A DNA stretch of 64,000 nucleotides from Edaphobacter sp. 12200R-103 (GTDB taxonomy: Bacteria > Acidobacteriota > Terriglobia > Terriglobales > Acidobacteriaceae): contig NZ_CP048114.1 of assembly GCF_010093025.1 (NCBI RefSeq), positions 2,790,001 through 2,854,000 of the forward strand, written 5' to 3'. Position numbers and translations under genes: made by a program. Positions within the stretch are counted from its first letter, which is position 1. The number at the start of each line of letters is the position of its first letter. Under the pieces are notes generated by a model, which worked only from the letters and a program-made list of their open reading frames with translations, was not told where the DNA came from and did no database searches. This document shows, in pieces, positions 26,362 to 35,393 of the stretch.

Positions 26362-27384
26362 ATGAAGAACATCGGCTTCCTCTCCTTCGGCCACTGGACG
26401 CCTTCACCGCAGTCGCAGACACAGTCGGCAGCGGACGCCCTTCTCCAATCCATCGATCTCGCCGTGGAAGCAGAGCGCCTTGGCATCGACGGAGCCTACT
26501 TCCGGGTTCATCATTTTGCGCGCCAACTGGCATCGCCATTCCCTCTGCTGGCGGCGATAGGAGCAAAGACGCGAAAGATTGAGATCGGCACCGGCGTCAT
26601 CGATATGCGGTACGAGAACCCGCACTATATGGCCGAGGACGCAGGGGCCGCCGACCTTATCGCCGGAGGACGCCTGCAGTTGGGAATCAGCCGCGGATCT
26701 CCGGAGCAGGTCATCGATGGCTGGCGTTATTTCGGTTATCTCCCACCTAAAGGCAAGAACGATGCCGACATGGGCCGGGATCACGCGAAGGAATTTCTCA
26801 AGCTTCTGGACGGCCAGGGTTTTGCTCAACCAAATCCGCGCCCGATGTTTCCCAATCCGCCCGGTCTGCTGCGTCTCGAGCCCTACTCCGAAGGACTGCG
26901 TGATCGTATCTGGTGGGGAGCCGGTTCCAATGCGACGGCTGTCTGGGCGGCAAAGCTGGGAATGAACCTGCAGTCCTCAACCCTCAAAGACGATGAGACC
27001 GGCGAGCCCTTCCACATCCAGCAGGCGGCGCAGATTCGCGCCTATCACGCCGCCTGGAAGGAAGCCGGCCACGTTCGCACTCCGCGAGTCTCCGTCAGCC
27101 GCAGCATCTTCGCTCTGGTCGACGACCGGGATTACGCCTATTTCGGAAGAGGAGGCGAGGATAAGGACAAGATCGGCTTCATCGATGCAACCACGCGGGC
27201 GATCTTCGGCCGCAGTTACGCCGCTGAGCCGGACATCCTCATCGAACAGCTCAGGAACGACGAGGCAATCGCGGAGGCCGACACGCTACTGCTAACCGTC
27301 CCGAACCAGCTAGGCGTTGCCTACAATGTTCACGTTCTCGAAGCTATCCTGACGACCGTCGCCCCTGCTCTCAACTGGAGGTAG
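26362..27384 (+). CDS. LLM-class flavin-dependent oxidoreductase
   Basis: A 340-residue bacterial-luciferase-like monooxygenase. Signatures are GFLSFGHWTP, the VEAERLGIDGAYFRVHHF segment, a KIEIGTGVIDMRYENPHYMAEDAGAADLIAGGRLQLGISRG core, and a C-terminal WWGAGSNATAVWAAKLGMNLQSS. Such enzymes use reduced flavin and oxygen to oxidise small molecules; the substrate is unknown. It follows tetR by 48 bp in the same direction, so TetR control is possible. Start taken at the ATG at 26362 without a strong Shine-Dalgarno sequence. Confidence 0.87.
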   Translation: MKNIGFLSFGHWTPSPQSQTQSAADALLQSIDLAVEAERLGIDGAYFRVHHFARQLASPFPLLAAIGAKTRKIEIGTGVIDMRYENPHYMAEDAGAADLIAGGRLQLGISRGSPEQVIDGWRYFGYLPPKGKNDADMGRDHAKEFLKLLDGQGFAQPNPRPMFPNPPGLLRLEPYSEGLRDRIWWGAGSNATAVWAAKLGMNLQSSTLKDDETGEPFHIQQAAQIRAYHAAWKEAGHVRTPRVSVSRSIFALVDDRDYAYFGRGGEDKDKIGFIDATTRAIFGRSYAAEPDILIEQLRNDEAIAEADTLLLTVPNQLGVAYNVHVLEAILTTVAPALNWR

Positions 27385-27527
27385 ATCGCCATGTTCGTAT
27401 CGAGGAGATCTCAATGGGTGCCTGACCCTGTACAAGCCAATTCACAATCCTTCTTCTCGGAGCCGTTCGTCGCCGCTTTGCCCAGCCACGAAGTTATAAA
27501 GGCGAGTGAATAACCGTCTGAGGGCTT

Positions 27528-27875
27528 TCATGACAGATCCTCTGCCTCCACTTCAAAGAAGCGCGCGATGATTGCCGTCGTCTGCTCCCAATTGCGTTTT
27601 TCGGTTTCCAATAGTTTGTGTCCTGCACGGGTCAAACGATAAAAGCGCGCTCGACGGTTGTTCTCCGAAGGTCCCCACTCGGATGCGACGGCACCTTCCT
27701 GCTCCATCCGCAGCAGGACAGGATAAAGCGTGCCTTGATTGAGCGAAAGCAAGTCGCCGCTGATCTGCTCGATACGCCGGGCAATGCCATACCCGTGCAA
27801 CGGTCCGAGCACGTGAAGCGTTTTCAGCACCATCAGTGTCAGCGTTCCCTGCTGGACATCCTTCTTCTGTTTCAT
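27528..27875 (-). CDS. orphan PadR-family transcriptional regulator
   Basis: A 115-residue PadR winged-helix protein: DVQQGTLTLMVLKTLHVLGP, LHGYGIARRIEQISG, LNQGTLYPVLLRMEQEGAV and RARFYRLTRAGHKLLE. The ATG at 27875 gives the usual family length; an upstream ATG at 27935 would add 20 atypical residues. Unlike the PadR at 8041, no ADOP permease follows it: downstream are a 143 bp gap and a convergent gene. It is either a regulator in trans or the remnant of a lost ADOP pair. Confidence 0.88.
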   Translation of the reverse strand: MKQKKDVQQGTLTLMVLKTLHVLGPLHGYGIARRIEQISGDLLSLNQGTLYPVLLRMEQEGAVASEWGPSENNRRARFYRLTRAGHKLLETEKRNWEQTTAIIARFFEVEAEDLS

Positions 27876-28156
27876 ACAAAATCGTCCCGTTGGCCAGTCA
27901 TTTGGCTTACCAACAGGAGAATGACATATTTCCATTGGGAAAACAACAGGTGTCTTGTAAATGGTGGTTGAAGTGCCGCATGTTTAGGCATCTCGGTTAG
28001 CGAATAATCGCCGATTCACTCAACAATCCTGCCGATTCAGTGTTTAGACGTATCGCCGGCATTTCGGAAATCCGCGGAACCAGGCCGAGGTGTCCGGACT
28101 GCCCGGCAATAAAATCTCTTCGAGGTCAACGAGCACATTCGCTCTGGGGCAACAGG

Positions 28157-28813
28157 TCAGCAACGGCCTGCTTCGCCACCGCCGGTCCGCCCCGCTCCGG
28201 TCTGCAGTGCATTCCAAAGTGGATACGGCAACCCGGCGAGGCGGTTGATCAACAGAGCCTGGGCCGCGAGCAGAAACACGGCTATCTCGATGATGACCAG
28301 CTCGCCTGGTTTATCGATGATTCCCAGGGAGACAATCAGCGTTGTTGCTCCTGCAGGGGGATGGTTGACGCGGGATAGAACCATGATGGCCCCCGTTGCC
28401 GAAAGCGAGAGCGCGGCAGCCAGAATCCGCGGCCAGAAGATGCCCGGATGAATCCCGAACGGCACGTTCCCTGCACCCGTGCATACGAAAGCGAGATAGC
28501 CGCAGATCAGCCCGATGGCGTGCCCCAGGATGGTATTTCGCGGACTGGATGCCTCGGCCAGCGGCGAGAAGAAGAGCAGGTATGCCGTAGGACCAAGCGA
28601 AGGAAAGACAAACGGATTATCCGTGAGAAGAGCCAGCAGCGCGAGCAGCCCGATCGTCACAAAGCCATTGACAAAGACGTAGAGGGCTCGCACCAGCCGC
28701 GGCGGAAAATGGCGCAGCAGCCATTCCAGGCGCAGCCGCTCTGCCAGCGTCAGAATATGATCGAGGCCGTGGTCCTTATGGGGTGGCGGCGGCAATGCCC
28801 GATGTCCTTGCAT
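28157..28813 (-). CDS. HPP family membrane protein
   Basis: A 218-residue inner-membrane protein with four to five hydrophobic helices. The HPP family hallmarks are visible: VFPSLGPTAYLLFFSPLAEASSPRNTILGH near residue 80 and the signature SRVNHPPAGATTLIV near residue 150. Members include chloroplast/cyanobacterial nitrite transporters, so an anion transport role is conceivable, but the substrate is not shown. Its ATG overlaps the stop of the preceding molybdopterin fusion gene by one base (TGATG), implying coupled translation and a shared function. Confidence 0.88.
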   Translation of the reverse strand: MQGHRALPPPPHKDHGLDHILTLAERLRLEWLLRHFPPRLVRALYVFVNGFVTIGLLALLALLTDNPFVFPSLGPTAYLLFFSPLAEASSPRNTILGHAIGLICGYLAFVCTGAGNVPFGIHPGIFWPRILAAALSLSATGAIMVLSRVNHPPAGATTLIVSLGIIDKPGELVIIEIAVFLLAAQALLINRLAGLPYPLWNALQTGAGRTGGGEAGRC

Positions 28814-30480
28814 CAGATGTTCGGAAGGAGATCGAAATACTCGTCATCTTCATTCTTTCCGCCCTCTCCCTTGCCCAGAAGTTTTTCGGATTCAACGAAC
28901 TCAATTCTTTCGATCCACTTCACCATCTTGTATCCGAGTTGGTTTTCGACCCGCAGCCGGAGCGGTGCGCCATAAAGCTGGTCGAGCCGCTCGCCGTTCA
29001 TCTGCGAGGCCAGCAGACACTCATTCTTCAGGACGTTTTCAAGGCTCTGCGTGTCGTAGTACGGCCCCCCGTACAGCGCCTCGCCATAAGAATAAAAGGC
29101 CACCGTATGAGCCTCCGGGCTTGGGCGCACCAGTTCTACAAGCCTCTTCATCGGCAGCCCGCCCCATTTGGCAATGCCGCTCCAGCCCTGAATGCAATGG
29201 TGCATCGTGATGTGCTCCATGACACCAAACTCTTCCAGCTCGGTAAGCGACAGTTCCACCGGATGCTCGACCAGGCCACCCACCTTAAGCCGGAAGTCGC
29301 GAAATCCATTCTCCGCCATGCGCTTCCAGTCTTCCCGAACCGGCATCTTGCCATTCGGCCAGAAATAGGGCGAAATATCCTTCTCGTCGTATCGCTGTTC
29401 CGGAACCAGCCGGTTCAATGTAAGCAGTTGCATTGGGTAGGTCACTACTTTCAGCGCATGCTGCAACCGTCGCGGATGCCGCCACGAAAGCCAGTGCGCA
29501 ACGACCCACGACAGAACCACTACGCCGATGCCGCAGAAACCGAGCCACATTCCGAGATGCCCCAGAGTATCCGTGCCCAGCACGATGTGGTTCATATTGC
29601 GCGCAAACCCGGTCATCACCACCAGGGTCACATGCACCACCAGAAAGGCAAGGAAGCTCAACATAGTAAGGAAATGGATCGAGCGTGCCGCCTGCCTGCC
29701 TCCGAACAGCTTCGCATACCACGGGAAACGGTTCACGACGGCGGGTGACATGGCGATGCCGGTAAGAATGGCCCCGGGGCCAAAGACAAAGACCATGGTA
29801 AAGTACGCGATCTGCTGAAGCGCGTTGTATCCGTAAAAGCCATTCGGCTCCGCCGGCATATGAAACGTGGCGTAATGAACCCATGTGTTCCAGGCCTGCG
29901 TAAGCACAACAGGAGAGGTGGGAACGATACGCCTCCATTGCTCGGTGCTGAACAGCATTGAGATGAAAAATATCCCGGTGATGATAAAGCCGTGCACATT
30001 GATGAAGTGCCACACACGGGCGATGCCGATCGTATGCCGATATCCCGGCGTGCCGATCATCGGCGTCAGATACCGGGCATCGTCCTTTGCGGTCCACACG
30101 CGATCGCGCGGAACCTTGATGGGTGTCGTACGGAGCCACTCGCTGCCCGGCGTGCAATTGTCATTGAAGTACAGGCGCGGATGGTCGAACAGGATCGAAA
30201 GCCCGCTGCGAATCAGCAGTGTCACGAAGAGGAAGTTGAAGAAGTGGCTCCAGCGCACCCACAACGGAAAACCGTGCGGCCCCGCAAAATCGTTCGGATA
30301 GACCTGAGGCACGGCCGGAATCCTGGGCATACCGAACCAGAGAAACTGAATCCAGGCAGCCGCGACCAGGGCGACGATAACTCCACCGGCCCCAATCAGA
30401 ATCGATGGTCGCACCCATACCCGCAGGCGACGGTCGCCGGGATCATGTACGGCCTTATGCGCTGCATCAAAAGAAATCAT
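28813..30480 (-). CDS. cytochrome b561-like / molybdopterin oxidoreductase fusion protein
   Basis: A 555-residue fusion. Residues 20-335 hold six hydrophobic helices with His residues placed for heme b (VRWSHFFNFLF; RVWHFINVHGF; SIHFLTMLSFLAFLVVHV). Residues 390-540 form an Oxidored_molyb (sulfite oxidase/MsrP fold) domain, with the molybdenum-ligating Cys at C429 (HHCIQGWSGIAKWGG). Separately encoded relatives are MsrQ (heme) and MsrP (Moco). By the positive-inside rule, both the N-terminus and the basic loop after helix six are cytoplasmic, which would put the Moco domain in the cytoplasm. Substrate unknown. Coupled to the HPP gene. Confidence 0.88.
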   Translation of the reverse strand: MISFDAAHKAVHDPGDRRLRVWVRPSILIGAGGVIVALVAAAWIQFLWFGMPRIPAVPQVYPNDFAGPHGFPLWVRWSHFFNFLFVTLLIRSGLSILFDHPRLYFNDNCTPGSEWLRTTPIKVPRDRVWTAKDDARYLTPMIGTPGYRHTIGIARVWHFINVHGFIITGIFFISMLFSTEQWRRIVPTSPVVLTQAWNTWVHYATFHMPAEPNGFYGYNALQQIAYFTMVFVFGPGAILTGIAMSPAVVNRFPWYAKLFGGRQAARSIHFLTMLSFLAFLVVHVTLVVMTGFARNMNHIVLGTDTLGHLGMWLGFCGIGVVVLSWVVAHWLSWRHPRRLQHALKVVTYPMQLLTLNRLVPEQRYDEKDISPYFWPNGKMPVREDWKRMAENGFRDFRLKVGGLVEHPVELSLTELEEFGVMEHITMHHCIQGWSGIAKWGGLPMKRLVELVRPSPEAHTVAFYSYGEALYGGPYYDTQSLENVLKNECLLASQMNGERLDQLYGAPLRLRVENQLGYKMVKWIERIEFVESEKLLGKGEGGKNEDDEYFDLLPNI

Positions 30481-30699
30481 GTCGGCCTTTCAGCACTCCC
30501 ATCAACCTGAAACAGCATAATCACGACTCTGCTTCCTCACAACCTTCGGCATCGACTTTTTACATACGGTGTCCTGGCTCCCGACGCGGTGAAGTCGCAT
30601 CCTGTCTCTCGGCGGTCACGTTATAAAAGTACAGAGCGGGCGACCAACATGCTATGACATCCGTCACAATGGCATAGGTCAAAAACGGAGGATCACGCT

Positions 30700-31059
30700 G
30701 TGATTCAACTCAAACGAGTCTACGAACCGGATGAACCGTCCAAAGATGGTTCCCGCTTTCTGGTCGAACGGCTCTGGCCACGCGGAATCCGAAAAGAAGC
30801 CCTGCATTTCGACGCCTGGGTAAAAGACGCCGCGCCCAGCACGGAGCTGCGGCAGTGGTTCAATCACGATCCGGACAAATGGAAGGAGTTCCAACGGCGC
30901 TACTTCGCGGAGCTGGATGCAAAGCCCGAAGCTCTGCAACCGATTCGCAGTGCCGCGCGCAAAGGCACGGTTACGCTCCTGTTCAGCTCTCACGACACGG
31001 AGCACAATAACGCCGTTGCGCTAAAGACCTACCTCACCAGACATCACGCACGGTCATAG
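30700..31059 (+). CDS. DUF488 family protein
   Basis: A 119-residue DUF488 protein with the family core RVYEPDEPSKDGSRFLVERLWPRGIRKE, AWVKDAAPSTELRQWFNHDPDKW and FSSHDTEHNNAVAL. Function is not established. It starts with GTG at 30700, supported by CGGAGGATCAC upstream. It is divergent from the cytochrome/Moco fusion gene; the 219 bp between them has no obvious further feature. Confidence 0.9.
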   Translation: MIQLKRVYEPDEPSKDGSRFLVERLWPRGIRKEALHFDAWVKDAAPSTELRQWFNHDPDKWKEFQRRYFAELDAKPEALQPIRSAARKGTVTLLFSSHDTEHNNAVALKTYLTRHHARS

Positions 31060-31118
31060 CCTCGCGCCGGGATCATTGCCGCATCGATCAATGACAGCCG
31101 AATCTGCCGCCACGCTGT

Positions 31119-32066
31119 TCAGGCAAAATCAACGCCGGTCAGCTCGCTGCACCTCTTCCACAACTTTGCAGCCAGCGTCTCGTCAAGGGCATGACGCGCA
31201 ATCTTCGCCGGTCCGACAGTATCTCCACGTGTCTCGCCAAACTGTTGCGGACCATAGTAGCCGCCGCTCTCTGCCTCCGGAGAAGTCGCAGCGTACAGCG
31301 TAGGCAGCGCACCTTCGGCTTCATCGTTCAGAAAGATGCCGATGGCATGTCCAATCGCCACGCGCAGAGTTCTCGCGAGGGCTGAACGCTCCTCCGTGCG
31401 AAACAGCGCCGTCTCCGCGATGCCGGGATGCGCGGCCACACTGCGTATGCGCGATCCTCTGGCTAGCAACCGCCGGCCCATCTCCAGCGCAAGCATCAGA
31501 TTGCCGAGCTTGGACTGTTGATAGGCCCGCATCGGCGAATACGACCGCTCCGACTGCAGATCCTCCAGCTCCAGATGCGTGCGCTTGTGCGCGATCGAGG
31601 CGATCGTCACTATGCGCGGCGCCTCGGCGGAGGAGGCCTCAGCCTGCCTGATCGCCGGCCACAATAGCCCCGTCAGGGCGAAGTGTCCCAGCACATTGGT
31701 GCCGAACTGCATCTCAAAGCCGTCAGCTGTCAGGGTTCTGCGCGGCACCGCCATCACGCCTGCATTGTTGATCAGCACATGCAGCGGCCGCTGCCGCTCA
31801 AGCTCTCGTGCCGCAAACTCCCGCACGGAAGCAAGGGAGGCTAGATCCAGCGCAGCAACCTCGGCCCTCACCCCAGGCGCTTCCTCGCGAATCCGCCCAA
31901 GCGCCGCTTCGCCCTTTCGCACATCGCGGCAGGCAAGAATCAGCTCCGCGTCTTTGCGGGCCAGCTTCAGGGCTGCGGCAAAACCGATGCCGCTGTTGGC
32001 TCCTGTAATCAGAAACCGTCTGCCAGTCAGTAAAGGGATCTGTTCAGCCTTCCACGGGCTCGTCAT
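31119..32066 (-). CDS. short-chain dehydrogenase/reductase (retinol dehydrogenase-like)
   Basis: An SDR of 315 residues if started at the ATG at 32066 (333 from 32120). The cofactor motif is TGANSGIGFAAAL; downstream are the INNAGVM strand, and the catalytic Ser and YxxxK (YQQSK) near residue 180. The length and the downstream PGIAETALF region resemble the retinol dehydrogenase/WW-domain oxidoreductase subgroup. NADP preference is likely; the substrate is unknown. Neither start has a clear Shine-Dalgarno sequence. Stands alone. Confidence 0.88.
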   Translation of the reverse strand: MTSPWKAEQIPLLTGRRFLITGANSGIGFAAALKLARKDAELILACRDVRKGEAALGRIREEAPGVRAEVAALDLASLASVREFAARELERQRPLHVLINNAGVMAVPRRTLTADGFEMQFGTNVLGHFALTGLLWPAIRQAEASSAEAPRIVTIASIAHKRTHLELEDLQSERSYSPMRAYQQSKLGNLMLALEMGRRLLARGSRIRSVAAHPGIAETALFRTEERSALARTLRVAIGHAIGIFLNDEAEGALPTLYAATSPEAESGGYYGPQQFGETRGDTVGPAKIARHALDETLAAKLWKRCSELTGVDFA

Positions 32067-32172
32067 AGGGTTGAGCTTTGGACGCACGAAAACGAAGAGA
32101 GTCGCAAATTCTCCATCCAATCGATCTCATAGCGCAATCGACAGAAAGTCATCCTCAAAGTTAAGAAGCTCG

Positions 32173-32208
32173 TCATTCTGAGCCACAGGCGAAGAATCTC
32201 TGTATTTC
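32173..32208. repeat. short copy of the dispersed element
   Basis: A partial copy beginning CATTCTGAGCCACAGGCG and ending TCTGTATTT, related to the copies at 8489 and 20532. It lies in the 206 bp between the SDR start and the tyrS stop. Confidence 0.55.
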
Positions 32209-32272
32209 GCCCGCAGCTGAGATGTTCCTCCAGGCAGAACAAATAACCCGCGCCAGGCAGACAGCCCTTAGC

Positions 32273-33520
32273 TCAAGCCCATTCCACCCGAACAGCACGC
32301 TTGCCCAGCCGAAGCACCGGCTTCGGCCCAAGCTGATCGAACGAGATCGTCCGCCCGTTAAACTTCTCGCCGTTGATGCTGACCGCGTTTTCCCCCAGCT
32401 TGCGCGTAGCCTCGCCCGTCGAGGCCGCCAGACCTGTCAGCTGCAGCAGCTTCGGCAGGCGCAACTCGCCATCCTCCCCGGCTCCCAGCCCCTCGGCTTC
32501 ACGCGAAATCTGCACCACCGGAACATCCTCGCTCACGGCGCGCTGCTGGAACTGCGTAGCCCAGCCCTCTGCCGCGGCGTCCGCAGCCGCCTGCGAGTGG
32601 AAGTCGCGCGTAATGGTGTGTGCCAGGTTCTTCTTCGCCTGCATCGGGTGCAGCGTTCCCGAAGCAACCTCCGCCTGCATCGCCGCAATCTCCGAACCAC
32701 GCAGGTCGGTCAGCAGCGTCCAGTACTTCCACATCAGCTCGTCGGAGATCGACATCAGCTTGCCGTACATCTCCGACGGCGGCTCATGGATCCCGATGGC
32801 ATTGTTCAGGGACTTCGACATCTTCTGCACACCATCCAGACCCTCGAGGATCGGGTTCATCAGGATGATCTGCTGGGGCTGCCCGAAGTGGCGTTGCAGG
32901 TCGCGCCCGCGCATCAGGTTGAACTTCTGGTCGGTGCCCCCAAGTTCCACGTCGCATTCAAGCGCAACCGAGTCGTACCCTTGCGCGATCGGATAGATCA
33001 TCTCGTGCAGCGCAATCGGCTGCTCGGCGTCGAAGCGCTTGTGGAAGTCCTCGCGCTCCAGCATCTGCGAGACGGTAAACTGCGCCAGCAGCCGCACAAG
33101 GTCGTAGTAGCTCAGCTTGTCCAGCCACTCCGAGTTGTAGCGGACCTCCGTCTTCTCGGGGTCAAGAATCTTGAAGACCTGTTCCTTATACGTCTCGGCG
33201 TTTACCTTGATCTGCTCCGGGGTCAGCGGCTTGCGGGTGACGTTGCGGCCCGTCGGGTCACCGATCAGCGCCGTCGAATCACCGATCAGGAAGATGACCG
33301 TGTGGCCAAGCTGCTGAAAGTGGCGAAGCTTGCGGATCAGAACCGTGTGGCCCAGGTGCAGGTCAGGAGCGGTCGGGTCGAAGCCGGCCTTGATCCGCAG
33401 GGGCTTCCCCGCGTTAATGGACTGCTGAATGCGCTCCTTGAGGGCATCCATCGGCAGAATCTCCGCAGCCCCTTTGGTGATCAGATCGAGTTGTTCTTCA
33501 ACGGATGGAAAAGTCGGCAT
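32273..33520 (-). CDS. tyrS: tyrosyl-tRNA synthetase
   Basis: A 415-residue class I synthetase of the TyrRS type. The HIGH-like motif is DLHLGHT near residue 50, the ATP-site segment is [17 protein letters not shown], and the KMSKS motif appears as [15 protein letters not shown]-terminal S4 RNA-binding domain covers about residues 345-410 ([20 protein letters not shown]). It charges tRNA-Tyr. I chose ATG 33520 ([11 protein letters not shown]); an in-frame codon at 33547 would add nine residues. Single gene, divergent from the DUF2256 gene. Confidence 0.96.
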   Translation of the reverse strand: MPTFPSVEEQLDLITKGAAEILPMDALKERIQQSINAGKPLRIKAGFDPTAPDLHLGHTVLIRKLRHFQQLGHTVIFLIGDSTALIGDPTGRNVTRKPLTPEQIKVNAETYKEQVFKILDPEKTEVRYNSEWLDKLSYYDLVRLLAQFTVSQMLEREDFHKRFDAEQPIALHEMIYPIAQGYDSVALECDVELGGTDQKFNLMRGRDLQRHFGQPQQIILMNPILEGLDGVQKMSKSLNNAIGIHEPPSEMYGKLMSISDELMWKYWTLLTDLRGSEIAAMQAEVASGTLHPMQAKKNLAHTITRDFHSQAAADAAAEGWATQFQQRAVSEDVPVVQISREAEGLGAGEDGELRLPKLLQLTGLAASTGEATRKLGENAVSINGEKFNGRTISFDQLGPKPVLRLGKRAVRVEWA

Positions 33521-33598
33521 GGTCGTTGTTAAGTATAAAGAGACCACAGCCCTGCAGAGACGCGACCTTCACCCCGCGCCTCTTGCTGAACCTGAAAC

Positions 33599-34006
33599 AT
33601 GCCGGATCGCAGACCAAAACCCGACCGCGAAACACCGCGAAAAGAACGCCTCTGCAAGACCTGCAGACGGCCCTTTCTCTGGAGCGAAGGCCGTGCTCGA
33701 GACTGGGACATCGCGAAGTATTGTCCGCAATGCAGCGGACATCCTGCAGAAGACAGGGCCAGCGAGCTCGAAGCCGCCATCCTCGAACTGTTGGCAGAGC
33801 GCGGCCCCGGCAAAAGCATCTGCCCTTCGGAGGCCGCCAAGCTGATCGGCGGCACCGCCTCCAGACACGATTGGGAGTCCCTGATGGAGCCCGCCCGTGC
33901 TGCCGCGCGACGTCTGGCAAGGGCCGGCAAATTAGTCATGACGCAAAAAGACAGGCCCGTCGATCCCATCAGCGCAAAGGGCCCGATACGCCTGCGTCTT
34001 CCCTGA
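33599..34006 (+). CDS. DUF2256-DUF3253 fusion protein
   Basis: A 135-residue fusion of two small domains. Residues 15-48 match DUF2256: ERLCKTCRRPFLWSEGRARDWDIAKYCPQC, a likely zinc knuckle with paired CxxC. Residues 55-133 match DUF3253, a winged-helix-like segment (ELEAAILELLAERGPGKSIC, PARAAARRLARAGKLVMTQ). In other genomes these domains accompany photolyase/cryptochrome genes, but none is here. Function unknown; small DNA- or RNA-binding protein is a guess. Confidence 0.82.
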   Translation: MPDRRPKPDRETPRKERLCKTCRRPFLWSEGRARDWDIAKYCPQCSGHPAEDRASELEAAILELLAERGPGKSICPSEAAKLIGGTASRHDWESLMEPARAAARRLARAGKLVMTQKDRPVDPISAKGPIRLRLP

Positions 34007-34454
34007 AAATCTTCACCGGGAAGCCGTCCGCGCACGCTTTTAGGACGTATTCCCATATATCTGGAATCCGATCCGGGCCGCGCGAAGATGCACTGTGGCA
34101 GTCGATCCAGAGTACCGGCTTCGGAGCCTTCTCCAGGAAGGTGTCGTGCTGAACGTAACTTCGCGCTGTCTTATCGCGGGAAGCGCAGTCGAAGAATCTG
34201 CCTTGAGTTTTGCCGAACAGCTCTGCGGTAATAAATCTGAATTCAAAGCAAAAATACAGTTACACTGGGGCTCTCATTCACGCGGAGGCTCTCCTTTAGA
34301 GAGCGGTTCAGGCTGAAGGCTGAGGCGAACAAAAACGCAGATCCACTTCGACTTCACTCAGGGCAGGCTTCCGCGCCGACGCGCTCTGGATGCCCCCCGT
34401 GGAAAGCAAATCCACATGTGGAGACACCCTGGAACACCTTTTATACTCGGGGTC
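34007..34454. other. 448 bp gap with repeat remnants
   Basis: No convincing gene. Two worn copies of the dispersed element can be seen: about 34150-34200 (GAACGTAACTTCGCG ... CGCAGTCGAAGAATCTG) and 34334-34367 in the opposite sense (AACGCAGATCCACTTCGACT ...). The stretch 34210-34290 is AT-richer than its surroundings and may carry the promoter of the downstream MmcQ-like gene. Confidence 0.5.
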
Positions 34455-34886
34455 ATGGACGTCGAGCGCATCCGCAGCTTTCTCCTCGGCCTGCCTCACG
34501 TCGCCGAGACGATGCAGTGGGGCGCAAACCTCGTCTTCTGGACAGGGGACAAGGCCATTGGCGGAAAGATGTTCGCACTGGCCAACCTGGAAGCAGACGG
34601 TCGCGGTGTCATCTCCTTCTGTGCAGGGCAGGAACGCTACTCGGAGCTACTGGAGCGGGAGGGCGTCTCTCCCGCGCCATACTTTGCAAGGGCGCACTGG
34701 GTCGCCGTGGAACGCTGGGACGTCTTCCGTCCCACCGAGTGGAAGGAGGAGCTTACCGCTGCTCACGCCATCGTAGCCGCCCGGCTCCCTCGAAAGACCC
34801 GCGACATTCTTGCCCTGCCGTTACGCGAACGAAAGCGCATCATCGCGCAGCGCAGGGCTCTCCTGGCAACGCAGAACAAGGCCTGA
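34455..34886 (+). CDS. MmcQ/YjbR family protein
   Basis: A 143-residue MmcQ/YjbR-type protein (CyaY-like alpha/beta fold): LLGLPHVAETMQWGANLVFWTGDKAIGGKMFALANL, followed by YFARAHWVAVE near residue 77, then a helical tail. Members are small DNA-binding-like proteins of unknown role. I chose ATG 34455 with GGGG upstream; the frame extends 13 codons upstream into the gap. Convergent with the DoxX gene, 12 bp apart. Confidence 0.85.
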   Translation: MDVERIRSFLLGLPHVAETMQWGANLVFWTGDKAIGGKMFALANLEADGRGVISFCAGQERYSELLEREGVSPAPYFARAHWVAVERWDVFRPTEWKEELTAAHAIVAARLPRKTRDILALPLRERKRIIAQRRALLATQNKA

Positions 34887-34898
34887 CGGAAGAGGCCT

Positions 34899-35306
34899 TC
34901 AAAGATTGTGGTTGCTATCGGTGGTCTTCCGGTGCCTTCCATGGATGACCGCGCCGAAATGGTGCCAATGCGCATAGATCAGAAAGACCTCCAGCACGGC
35001 CACAAACAGCGCCAGGCCGATTCCCTGCGGATTCATAGTGATGTGGAAGAGCAGAATGACGACAATCATGGGTGCCAGGATCGTCAGTGCTATCCCGATG
35101 TATCGGCCCAACAGCAGCAGCACTCCGGCAATGATATAGAGCACTGCGATGAAGGCGAACCAGCCATATTTGAACAGCAGCCCGGCAAACAGGCCTGCGT
35201 CACCAGGTGGAGGAGGCATCGGGAAGAAGTGTAGAAAGGTATTCACCCCGAAGGCTGTGAACACCAACCCAAGCAGGATACGGGCAATTAGAACGGCGAT
35301 CTTCAC
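34899..35306 (-). CDS. DoxX family membrane protein
   Basis: A 135-residue protein with four hydrophobic helices (about 4-22, 45-65, 68-88, 95-115). The first (LIARILLGLVFTAFGVNTFLHF) matches the DoxX opening, with the Gly/Asn/Phe pattern of that family. Members act in respiratory or thiosulfate-related membrane complexes in some species, but most are uncharacterised. An AAGGAGACC ribosome binding site precedes its ATG. Stands alone. Confidence 0.8.
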   Translation of the reverse strand: MKIAVLIARILLGLVFTAFGVNTFLHFFPMPPPPGDAGLFAGLLFKYGWFAFIAVLYIIAGVLLLLGRYIGIALTILAPMIVVILLFHITMNPQGIGLALFVAVLEVFLIYAHWHHFGAVIHGRHRKTTDSNHNL

Positions 35307-35393
35307 GAGCAGGTCTCCTTCCGGTGAACTGGGCTACGTGCAGGCGTTCCGTTGAAGTTGCACTATCATAGTGGCTTTCGGTAGCGTCAGCAT

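Noticed and set aside
28783..29748. 321-codon plus-strand frame opposite the cytochrome/Moco fusion
   Set aside because: His/Arg-rich antisense product; the minus strand encodes heme-ligand helices and the Mo Cys.
32222..33532. 436-codon plus-strand frame opposite tyrS
   Set aside because: TyrRS motifs lie on the minus strand; the plus-strand product is Arg/Leu/Gln-rich with no known domain.
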